Origin: Microbacterium testaceum
Lineage (GTDB): Bacteria; Actinomycetota; Actinomycetes; Actinomycetales; Microbacteriaceae
Assembly: GCF_001476285.1 (NCBI RefSeq)
Contig: NZ_LDRU01000057.1
Coordinates: 1-41,054, forward strand
Reading direction: 5' to 3'
DNA length: 41,054 bases
Part shown: positions 34,200 through 41,054 of the stretch, piece by piece
Layout of the letters: every line of letters begins with the position of its first letter
Position numbering within the stretch: position 1 is the stretch's first letter
The notes under the pieces: model-generated
Seen by the model: the letters and a program-made list of their open reading frames with translations, nothing else
What the model was told of the DNA's origin: nothing
Database searches by the model: none
Program-made: the position numbers and the translations under genes

Positions 34200-34892
34200 A
34201 TGTCGTCGCCCGCAGAACCGGTCTCGCGCCGCGCCCGCCCTGCGAAGGCGCCCCTGTCCCGGCAGTCGATCCTCGAAGCGGCGATGGCTCTGATTCGCGA
34301 GAACGGTGTCGACGCGGTCAGCCTCCGACACGTCGCGGCACGGGTCGAAACCGGCCCCGCCTCGCTTTACGCGTACTTCGACAACCGCGACATCCTGCTC
34401 GAGCACGTCCTGGACGCCGCGTACGCCGAGGTGTCCCTCGTGGATGCCACGGGCGACGGCCGTGGTTGGCGAGATGCCCTCGCCGGCACCATCGTCCACA
34501 CGATCGAGACGCTGGAGACCTACCCCGGCCTCGGCACCATCGCGCTCGGCTCGATCCCGGTCCTGCCCGGCGCTTTCCGTCTCGCCGAACACGAATTGGC
34601 GCTCATGGAGGCGGGCGGCGTTCCCGCCGACCGCGCCGCGCTCGCGGTCGATCTCATCGCGCAGTTCGCCGCATCGACCGCCGTCGAGCGGACCGTCCGG
34701 CTCAGCCGCGGGGACGTCGGCGACGATCGTGAACACGTCCTGACCGCTTACGAACGGGCCGACGCCGAGCGATTCCCGCACGTTGCTCGCTCAGCGTCGT
34801 TGCTCACCGGCCCCGACGACTCGGCACGGCGCGACTTCGCGATCGACGTTCTCCTGACCGGAATCGAGCGCGCAGGCGTCCGGCGCGCCTGA
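34200..34892 (+). CDS. TetR-family repressor, divergent from NmrA-like gene
   Basis: The 230-residue protein has an extended basic N-terminus and a TetR helix-turn-helix domain (SRQSILEAAMALIRENGVDA, then SLRHVAARVETGPASLYAYF at about 41-60), with the C-terminal helical domain of the TetR_C class that follows tetracycline-repressor-like folds. It probably binds the two CGAAC...GTTCG palindromes and controls itself and the divergent oxidoreductase gene. The start is supported by a TAGCGT box six bases upstream. A likely ligand is a quinone, drug or other electrophile, which is inference from the neighbour. Confidence 0.92.
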   Translation: MSSPAEPVSRRARPAKAPLSRQSILEAAMALIRENGVDAVSLRHVAARVETGPASLYAYFDNRDILLEHVLDAAYAEVSLVDATGDGRGWRDALAGTIVHTIETLETYPGLGTIALGSIPVLPGAFRLAEHELALMEAGGVPADRAALAVDLIAQFAASTAVERTVRLSRGDVGDDREHVLTAYERADAERFPHVARSASLLTGPDDSARRDFAIDVLLTGIERAGVRRA

Positions 34893-34953
34893 GACTCATC
34901 GTGCGCCGCGACGGGTCTGGTCCATGTCGGTGGCCGGGAGTACCGTCGGCGCC

Positions 34954-35532
34954 ATGACCCCAGCCACCCTCTTCCTCCACGCCGATGCCGCGCTGCGCGA
35001 GGTCATCGACCAGCTCGATCCTGCTGACTTCTCCGCTCCCGTCCCGAAGGAGTGGAGCCAGCTCGAATCGCCCACCCTGCTCGGCATCCTCGGGCGCCAT
35101 GCTTACGACGAAGCCTGGATTCCCGACGTGCTCGCGGGCCGCGCCGCTGCGGACGGCGACCCGTACGCCGACGTCGATCTGCTCGGCGACGACCCCATCG
35201 CGTCCTACGACGCGCTTAACGACAAGGCGACGGCAGCCGCGCGATCAGGTGACATCGCCGAGACCTTCCGGTTCACCTACGGCGACTACCCGGCCGACGA
35301 GGGATTCGCGCACCTCGCGACCTACCGCGCGTTCCAGGCGTACTCGATCGCGAAGCACTTCGGCGTCCCGTTCCACCTGTCCCCGGAGCTGGTCGCCGGA
35401 TTCAATGAGCACGTCACCCCGCACGCTGACGAGTGGCGGCAGTGGGGCGTCTTCCCGCGGGCCATCGAGCCACCCGCGGATGCCGATGACGAGACGCGCC
35501 TGCTGTGCACGCTCGGGTTCTGGCAACCCTGA
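34954..35532 (+). CDS. DinB/maleylpyruvate-isomerase-like (TIGR03086-type) protein
   Basis: The 192-residue protein has the four-helix DinB-like fold found in mycothiol-dependent isomerases and transferases (FLHADAALREVIDQLDPADF, WSQLESPTLLGILGRHAYDE with metal-ligand-type His). Actinobacterial members use mycothiol to handle electrophiles, though many are uncharacterised. ATG 34954 is favoured over ATG 34924 because TACCGT (34941-34946) ends seven bases before it. It follows the TetR gene by 61 bases and is convergent with the Imm70 gene. Confidence 0.75.
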   Translation: MTPATLFLHADAALREVIDQLDPADFSAPVPKEWSQLESPTLLGILGRHAYDEAWIPDVLAGRAAADGDPYADVDLLGDDPIASYDALNDKATAAARSGDIAETFRFTYGDYPADEGFAHLATYRAFQAYSIAKHFGVPFHLSPELVAGFNEHVTPHADEWRQWGVFPRAIEPPADADDETRLLCTLGFWQP

Positions 35533-35541
35533 CGTCCGCGG

Positions 35542-35952
35542 TCAGGCGATCCGCATCGGCTTGCCCGTGCGCGCGCTCGCATCAAGCGCAGTGTCCATCA
35601 CCGCAATGAGCTGCCGCCCATCGGCCGTGACGAAGTAATCACCGAGCGAGGTGATCGTGTCGGCGATGTCGCTCCCCCACGGCGGGCTGACGTCCGACTT
35701 GTCGATGTCCCAGATCACGTCGGCGGGCGGGTGTTGCCGCAACTCGCGCTCAACGTCCGCCAGCTCCACGCGGGCGAGCTGGGCGGCATCCGGAGACAAC
35801 TCACCATCCCGATACACCCCTGCGAGAGTCGGGAACCGCGAGCCGCGCCCGCCGCCCTCGAGGCGAACTGTGACGGTGTCGAAGAACGACCCGAGGAAGT
35901 CGGCGCGTCCGACGGGATACGCGATCGGGCCCACCCTCAGACTGACGCTCAT
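35542..35952 (-). CDS. Imm70-family immunity protein
   Basis: The 136-residue protein matches the Imm70 family of polymorphic toxin immunity proteins: SLRVGPIAYPVGRADFLGSF, the LEGG...SRFPTLAGVY stretch, VIWDIDKSDVSPPWG and SLGDYFVTADG. Such proteins bind and block a specific partner toxin; no toxin gene is next to it. The start is supported by TAAGCT (minus strand, 35964 to 35959) six bases upstream, a leaderless layout. It follows a VOC-family gene. A second, truncated copy of this gene lies 4,807 bases away. Confidence 0.85.
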   Translation of the reverse strand: MSVSLRVGPIAYPVGRADFLGSFFDTVTVRLEGGGRGSRFPTLAGVYRDGELSPDAAQLARVELADVERELRQHPPADVIWDIDKSDVSPPWGSDIADTITSLGDYFVTADGRQLIAVMDTALDASARTGKPMRIA

Positions 35953-36247
35953 GGCAAGAGCTTAGGGAGACTCAGTCCACGTCTCACGGCGCGGGGTTCT
36001 CGATCAGGTTCACCTGCGTTCCGTCGATGTCGATCAGGTTCCCGATCCGCAATCCCGACGGCTGCGTCACCACCGGATGAACGCGCGGGAACCCGACCGT
36101 CTTCTCAACCACACCCGCCGACGTGATGCTCCGGTACAGCTCGTCGACGTCGTCGACCCGGATGCGGCACATGAACGAGCTGCTCGCGGGGTCGAGGTCG
36201 GCGAAGGGGAAGAACTCCAGCGTGAGCTCGCCGCGCCGGAGGATCAG
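35699..36247. repeat. Direct duplication, copy 1 (Imm70 5' part + VOC gene)
   Basis: This segment aligns without gaps, at a constant offset of 4,807 bases, to 40506-41054. It spans the first 85 codons of Imm70 and most of the VOC gene. The second copy continues past the window edge. The STAND gene lies between the copies. Confidence 0.88.
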
Positions 36248-36352
36248 CCAGCCCTCGTCGCGGTAGTCCTGCTCGAAGCCGAACCCGCCATAGAACGCGA
36301 CCGTGGCGTCGAAGTCGCGAGACGGCAGGTTCGGGACGGCGCGATCGGTCAT
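35984..36352 (-). CDS. Bleomycin-resistance/glyoxalase-like VOC protein
   Basis: The 122-residue protein is a single-chain VOC protein of the bleomycin resistance type: NLPSRDFDATVAFYGGFGFE at the start, LELTLEFFPFADLDP-like strand and the end GLRIGNLIDIDGTQVNLIE. These proteins bind small ligands or metals; antibiotic binding is possible but unproven. It lies 31 bases upstream of Imm70 and the two are probably transcribed together. A second copy with about 12 extra bases of coding end lies at 40779-41054. Confidence 0.9.
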   Translation of the reverse strand: MTDRAVPNLPSRDFDATVAFYGGFGFEQDYRDEGWLILRRGELTLEFFPFADLDPASSSFMCRIRVDDVDELYRSITSAGVVEKTVGFPRVHPVVTQPSGLRIGNLIDIDGTQVNLIENPAP

Positions 36353-36536
36353 GCCGGCGACCCAATTGCGTGCTCGCCGTATCCGTGAATGACCATTCGG
36401 GAGCGAGCCAGACGACGGCGGCGAACATCTGCCGATCGCAGCGATCCGATCATGTAGGTCCGGAAAAACGTATGTGTGCCGCCCACCGGTGATGACTTTG
36501 ATGCGGCTGATCGCTGGGCTGTGCAGTGCGACTGGT

Positions 36537-39500
36537 CTAGGCAGCGCGGTAGATCGCCGGAAACGGGCCCCGTCCGACCTCGCGCGGCAACTCGTTGAGC
36601 TTTCCGGCCGTGTACTGCGCGATGTCGCCTGACATCTCTCCCTTAGTCAAAGCCTGCTCAATCACGATTCTGGTGCTAGGCCTTGTTATCGCAGCACGCA
36701 CGATGACCTCAGCCAAATTGGCAGTGATCCGGACAACGTGCGCGGCAAGGGTGGCCACCACGTCCGGTTCGGCCCGTAACGACAATTCGACGGCGATCCC
36801 GTAAAAAACCGCGGTGAGGTTTCGTCGTTGCTTGCCGCTTAGTGGAAGGGCAGTCGCCTGCGTGGCAATATCCAAGAACTGAGCGCTCGCAAACGCAAGT
36901 TCTCCACGATTTACGGTTCGACGAATGAAGGTGCTCGCATCATGCATCATGGATGGTTCGACGACATTGGTTCCTGAGGCGCGAGGTTGGAGCGATAGTG
37001 CAAGCAGGTACGGCCAGTCTTCACCGGAGCCATGGGAACCCAATATCGCTCGGCGGACCGCGTTCCGTGCGTCGGTCAGTGGACCAAAGTTTGTCGGCTG
37101 GAGAGACTCTAACCATTGGTCAGCCAACTGCGCCTGTACAGCGCTAGCGCGCACAACCGGCACCATCATCCGCACCACTCGCGACTTATCGAGTCCGACC
37201 CGCACCCTCCCGAAAGCTGCTTCGAGTTGGTCAACATCCGGCACCACGACGCGGGCGCGCTGGAGGCTCGCCCAGAGCGTGATTGCCCGCTTCTGCATTC
37301 CATCGTCGCCCTCGAGATGCTTGACCAAGCAGGTACGAAGATCGACGTGCCGCTGCGCCAACACGCCCGCGCATGCAGGCCATTGCGCCATCTCCTGCAA
37401 TGTGCCGAGAGCATCAGAGACGATTGCCACTGAGATCGCCGCGCGGGATAGCAGTACATCCTCCGCCACATACGCACGTGCAGTGTCGAGGAACGTGCGT
37501 TGCGCAGAAGCGTCAAGTGCTCCGGGGTCGTCGACCAAGCGCTCGACGACGGCTCGAGCGCCGAGGTGTCCACCAGTCGCTGCGGTCGCCAGAAGGTTTA
37601 GGCCGTTGGCCGGGTCTCCCCAAAAGTCCAGCCCATCCGTGACCGAGACACCACTGAGACAGGACGCAGCGATCGCTGGATCAACGCGTGAGTCCAGCAG
37701 AGCACGCCGCGCTGCGATTGCCCAACGCTGAGCGCTCGTCAGATCTCGGCCGTTGTCGCGGCTCGGCAGTCCCGCAACTAGCACCGCCCGTACCCGCTCA
37801 ATTAGGGGTTCGCGGACAACCGAGGCTTCGGCGAGAAGGGGACCGACCAGTAGCCCGACGACCTGAGGCGGCCCCATGTCCGCTCGAACCCTAAAGATCT
37901 CGTCCAGATACGGTTCGGGATCGTCGTCCGGGCCGAGTCGTCTCATCTCAAGTGCTAGGGCGGCTAGTTCGGCGCCGACCTCGAACGACGTTGTGCTCGC
38001 GTCGACGGCGGCGAGCACTTGACGTGCGCGGACGATTCGCTGATCGAGCGCGTCAGCGCCTGTACGAAGTCGCTCTTGGTAGAGAACTGCTCCAAGTGCG
38101 TTGCGCACGCTTCGTCCAGGCACCCGATTGCGCTCACCCAGGACGCGTTCGACCTTGCGATAAATCTCTGTGAGGTACGTGTGGTCGCCGATGGTATTCC
38201 AATGGTCGGCGACGAACCCCATCAACAGGATCAAAGACTCCGGACCAGGGTCGGCGTCGACGATCGCAAGCACACTGCGCCTTACGAGGTCGGGATCCGA
38301 CTCAGCGAGGGCGAACAGCGTCGTGTAGATGTCTGTCGCGTTGCTCAGAGTCTGGGGTGCTTCGGAGAGGATGCACCCCACCAGATCGATCTCGCGGGTC
38401 AGCTTGCTCATGCCGACCGGATCGCGGCGCGCTACTCGTCCAATCGCGCGAATAACGTCGTGTAGCACGTCGCTACGACGCGCTTGCCAGATACGGGTGA
38501 GGACGTCAGAAACATCAACGTCGCGAACTTGTGGGGCGAGGGAGAGAAATCGTCGCAGCGCTATCGCGGGTAGCCGGTCCAGGTGCGCTGTCAATTGCGG
38601 CTCAAATGCGGGCTGGCGCGCGCAGACTGCAACACCAATCTGTGTGACCGTCGGACTGTCCGAAGCAAGAATCCGTTGAACAGCCGTGGCCACTGAGTCC
38701 CGCCGCGCCATCGTTCCAGAGAGAAGAACGAGCAACTGCTCGAGCACCGCTCCAATGAAGAGGTCAAGTGGCTCACGGAGGACGTATTCCAGTAAGCGGT
38801 TCGCTTCCTCCACGGGATCTGGGCGACGCAAGAGGGCCTGGGCGGCCACGAACTCGAAAAGCGTCTGATGGAAGAATCGCACGCGATCGATCGCACGGAC
38901 AATAACCCCACGACTCGCGAGAGAATTTAGTGCGACCAGCGGTTGAACCACGGGTGCTTGGAAGTCCACTTGAGTCACAGCGTCCATCAGTGCGTCGATC
39001 TGGACGTCGGGGCTTCCTTCGCCCACCATCGCGAGTGCGGTGCGGCATGCGATGGCAGTCAGATCATCCGACGGACGAGGTTCTGTGCCGAGGTCTCGGC
39101 GGTCGCTCTCGACTCGGTCGTGCCAGTATCGGCGATAGAGGCTTGTCACATCCATGTCCATGGAGGGCGCCACACCGTGGCTCAAATCGAAGAGCATCGT
39201 GAGCAACAAGGGCGATTGGAGCACCTCCAGCACCGGCAGTTGACGGACCCGTGCTCCTTGGATCATTTCGACTAGTTCTTCCGAGGAGTGGTCGGGCAGG
39301 TACTTACGAGCGAGAGAGCGAACAGCCGCGCTCATCTCATCCGGCGAATACCTTTCCAAGATCACTCGTCCGATCTGCGGTGGGAGCTTCTCCGCCTCGG
39401 CTGGTCTTACGGTGAGCACCAGAGGAACTCGGAGGTCCGATAGCTCTTCGATGAGCTCTTGCGCTGCAACGACCGAGGCCGATGAGTGAAGAAGCAAGTC

Positions 39501-40427
39501 GGCCGTGTCTAGCAGGACGACGGGAGTCGGTTCGGCACCGTCACGGTCGGCAACTGCAGCAATGATCTCCGCGCTACTTGTGCGCTCCTCGCCAGATCTC
39601 GCGACGCCAGCAAACCAAGCCGCCGAGACGGCGACAGGACGATGACTGGAGGTATGGCCGAGAGCCCTTGCGACGCCCCACAGGAGGCTCGTCTTTCCGT
39701 AACCTGCCTCACCAACCACGATGAGCGGACTTGCATCGCCCGATGTGATTCTATTTACGACTTGTTCTTGTAGATCACGGCAGACGAACAGTGGGTGGGG
39801 TTCTTCGGACGTGGAATCATCACTAGCGAACTGTGACCCGACAGACTCGAGAAATCGTCTCGAGTCACTACTGAGTCTTTCGAAGGCAGGGTTCACCGTT
39901 GGATGTTCACGGGCTGACTCGTGCGTGCGGCTCTTCGACTCTCGGTCCCGCAGCAATGCGCCCAGCCCGTCTGCGAGAACTTTGGTGTCGTTTGTGACTA
40001 TCCAGTCGCGCACGCCGTTGGCTAATGTCAGCGCGAGAGCGCCCGCGTATGCGCTCAGATCGTCGTCGAGCACGAACGCCTGATCATTCAACTCCGGCGC
40101 ATGGGTAAAGCGCTCATGCCAGATTTCGCCGTCGGCGAGTGCCTGGGCGCGTAACTCGAGTTGATCCGGTCCTCTCAGATCGGATGCCAGCCGCGTAAGA
40201 ACCATCTCCAGCGCCGCACTTGCTGGTCCGGCAAGTTCGCTGGGGACACGTTCGTCCGATGGATCGAGCAACGCTGCTTCTGCGGCTGAAATCAGCGCAT
40301 CGAAAGTCCCTCGATCGGGGCGAAGGAGCCACGCGTCTACTGCGGCTCGCAATGGGCCAGGCAGGGCAGTCGCGATGCGCGCACCCCAAAACGACGGTCC
40401 TGCACGCTTCCCCAGTGCGTCTCCCAC
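36537..40427 (-). CDS. STAND/NACHT-type NTPase, bacterial NLR-like candidate defence sensor
   Basis: The 1,296-residue protein has a helical N-terminal region (1-200) with no recognised effector fold. A P-loop STAND module follows: Walker A GEAGYGKTSLL (239-249, Lys245), Walker B VVLLDTAD (303-310), LVLTVRP (337-342) and a NACHT-like winged-helix motif RFFHQTLFEFVAAQALL (517-533). The rest (530-1296) is alpha-helical HEAT/ARM-like repeat, the usual sensor half of bacterial NLR proteins (Avs, bNACHT). The general role in that class is phage protein sensing followed by cell death; for this protein it is inference. GTG 40427 has TATGCT six bases upstream. GC and heptamer content are lower than in native genes. 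It interrupts the duplicated VOC-Imm70 unit. Confidence 0.88.
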   Translation of the reverse strand: MGDALGKRAGPSFWGARIATALPGPLRAAVDAWLLRPDRGTFDALISAAEAALLDPSDERVPSELAGPASAALEMVLTRLASDLRGPDQLELRAQALADGEIWHERFTHAPELNDQAFVLDDDLSAYAGALALTLANGVRDWIVTNDTKVLADGLGALLRDRESKSRTHESAREHPTVNPAFERLSSDSRRFLESVGSQFASDDSTSEEPHPLFVCRDLQEQVVNRITSGDASPLIVVGEAGYGKTSLLWGVARALGHTSSHRPVAVSAAWFAGVARSGEERTSSAEIIAAVADRDGAEPTPVVLLDTADLLLHSSASVVAAQELIEELSDLRVPLVLTVRPAEAEKLPPQIGRVILERYSPDEMSAAVRSLARKYLPDHSSEELVEMIQGARVRQLPVLEVLQSPLLLTMLFDLSHGVAPSMDMDVTSLYRRYWHDRVESDRRDLGTEPRPSDDLTAIACRTALAMVGEGSPDVQIDALMDAVTQVDFQAPVVQPLVALNSLASRGVIVRAIDRVRFFHQTLFEFVAAQALLRRPDPVEEANRLLEYVLREPLDLFIGAVLEQLLVLLSGTMARRDSVATAVQRILASDSPTVTQIGVAVCARQPAFEPQLTAHLDRLPAIALRRFLSLAPQVRDVDVSDVLTRIWQARRSDVLHDVIRAIGRVARRDPVGMSKLTREIDLVGCILSEAPQTLSNATDIYTTLFALAESDPDLVRRSVLAIVDADPGPESLILLMGFVADHWNTIGDHTYLTEIYRKVERVLGERNRVPGRSVRNALGAVLYQERLRTGADALDQRIVRARQVLAAVDASTTSFEVGAELAALALEMRRLGPDDDPEPYLDEIFRVRADMGPPQVVGLLVGPLLAEASVVREPLIERVRAVLVAGLPSRDNGRDLTSAQRWAIAARRALLDSRVDPAIAASCLSGVSVTDGLDFWGDPANGLNLLATAATGGHLGARAVVERLVDDPGALDASAQRTFLDTARAYVAEDVLLSRAAISVAIVSDALGTLQEMAQWPACAGVLAQRHVDLRTCLVKHLEGDDGMQKRAITLWASLQRARVVVPDVDQLEAAFGRVRVGLDKSRVVRMMVPVVRASAVQAQLADQWLESLQPTNFGPLTDARNAVRRAILGSHGSGEDWPYLLALSLQPRASGTNVVEPSMMHDASTFIRRTVNRGELAFASAQFLDIATQATALPLSGKQRRNLTAVFYGIAVELSLRAEPDVVATLAAHVVRITANLAEVIVRAAITRPSTRIVIEQALTKGEMSGDIAQYTAGKLNELPREVGRGPFPAIYRAA

Positions 40428-40439
40428 GCACTCAGCATA
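40414..40439 (-). promoter_or_regulatory. Leaderless promoter with inverted repeat over the STAND start
   Basis: On the minus strand TATGCT (40439 to 40434) ends six bases before GTG 40427. AGTGCGT (40414-40420) and ACGCACT (40426-40432) form an inverted repeat with five bases between that covers the start codon and transcription start, a possible operator or mRNA hairpin. Confidence 0.5.
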
Positions 40440-40505
40440 TGGTCGAGGGCGACACCCGCTCTGCAGCGTCGAGGGAGGCTGCTGCAGCCGAGCGATGGGC
40501 CCGGC

Positions 40506-40759
40506 TCGTCGATGTCCCAGACCACGTCAGCGGGTGGGTGTTGCCGCGACTCGAGCTTGACGTTCGCCAGTTCCGCGCGGGCGAGCTGGGCGGCATCCGG
40601 AGACAACTCCCCGTCCCCATAGAGAGCCGCGAGCGTCGGGAACCGCGAGCCGCGAGTGCCGCCCTCGAGCCGAACCGTGACGGTGTCGAAGAACGAGCCG
40701 AGAAAGTCAGCGCGTCCGATCGGATACGCGATCGGCCCCACCCTCAGACTGACGCTCAT
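40506..40759 (-). pseudogene. Truncated Imm70 copy
   Basis: The first 85 codons match the intact Imm70 gene closely, including the TAAGCT box (40771 to 40766) six bases before ATG 40759. After VVWDIDEPG the likeness ends at about 40505 and the frame runs on into unrelated sequence, stopping at 40337 inside the STAND gene. The missing part includes the PPWG and YFVTADG motifs, so the product should be inactive. The break marks the edge of the STAND segment. Confidence 0.85.
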
Positions 40760-40778
40760 GGCAGGAGCTTAGGAAAGA

Positions 40779-41054
40779 TCATCGCGCCGGTGACGCCGAG
40801 GGGTTCTCGATCAGGTTCACCTGCGTGCCGTCGATGTCGATCAGATTCCCGATCCGCAATCCCGACGGCTGCGTCGTCACCGGGTGAACGCGCGGAAACC
40901 CGACCATCTTCTCGACGACACCCGCCGACGTGATGCTCCGGTACAGCTCGTCGACGTCATCGACGCGGATACTGCACATGAACGAGCTTCTCGCGGGGTC
41001 GAGGTCGGCGAAGGGGAAGAACTCCAGCGAGAGGTCGCCGCGATGGAGGATCAG
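40779..41054 (-). CDS. VOC protein, second copy, 5' end outside window
   Basis: The visible 91 residues are a close copy of the VOC protein at 35984-36352 (for example RVDDVDELYRSITSAGVVEK is the same in both). The C-terminus is four codons longer (NPSASPAR against NPAP) because the old stop codon is lost. The start lies beyond the window, so whether it is intact is unknown. Confidence 0.88.
   Translation of the reverse strand: MILHRGDLSLEFFPFADLDPARSSFMCSIRVDDVDELYRSITSAGVVEKMVGFPRVHPVTTQPSGLRIGNLIDIDGTQVNLIENPSASPAR

Larger units (their letters stand above)
40506..41054. repeat. Direct duplication, copy 2, running off the window
   Basis: Aligned without gaps to 35699-36247 (offset 4,807). 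It carries the truncated Imm70 and the second VOC gene. Confidence 0.88.

Overview
The window is high-GC, densely packed DNA from an actinobacterium, most likely a Microbacterium or close Microbacteriaceae relative. This rests on GC-rich codon use, very frequent GGATGCC/GGCATCC heptamers, many leaderless genes (TANNNT, six or seven bases, then the start codon) and LacI/TetR-controlled ABC operons. There is no rRNA, tRNA, CRISPR array, transposase or integrase that I can see.

Bases 1-16.7 kb look like native chromosome. A minus-strand sugar operon (LacI regulator, binding lipoprotein, two permeases, GH31 alpha-xylosidase running off the left edge) has GAAGCGCTTC palindromes in front of both the regulator and the transporter. 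Then come a small membrane protein, a HEAT-repeat protein, a GTPase, a metallo-hydrolase and pdxH. A TetR gene is followed by two CTATCAATTGATAG palindromes and an amino-acid-type ABC operon ending in a gamma-glutamyltransferase-family enzyme. An Old Yellow Enzyme (OYE) gene closes this part.

Bases 16.7-19.9 kb are foreign cargo set among decayed pieces of extra OYE copies. The cargo is an HTH protein, a secreted protein, a membrane protein and a small protein with a GRHR motif. Next is an HTH-fused MNT antitoxin with a HepT-type HEPN toxin, then flotillin, a RibD/DHFR-family protein, a WYL regulator and a PhnB-like protein. A second, broken copy of the DHFR-family gene follows.

Bases 25.2-33.1 kb hold a defence locus. 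A complete type I restriction-modification operon (hsdM-hsdS-hsdR, ATGA-type overlaps) is convergent with a 505-residue protein that joins an Mrr-type N-terminal domain, a CBS pair and a C-terminal HEPN ribonuclease motif. I regard this fusion protein as the best candidate for an undescribed system: a ligand-gated RNase that could act as a fail-safe to the restriction system.

Bases 33.3-41 kb contain a divergent NmrA-like/TetR pair with abutting operators, a DinB/maleylpyruvate-isomerase-like protein, and a VOC-Imm70 gene pair present twice as direct repeats 4,807 bp apart. Between the copies lies a 1,296-residue STAND/NACHT NTPase resembling bacterial NLR-type phage sensors; the Imm70 copy on its upstream side is cut short where the STAND segment begins. 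Together, 16.7-40.4 kb reads as a defence island built stepwise into and next to duplicated native genes.
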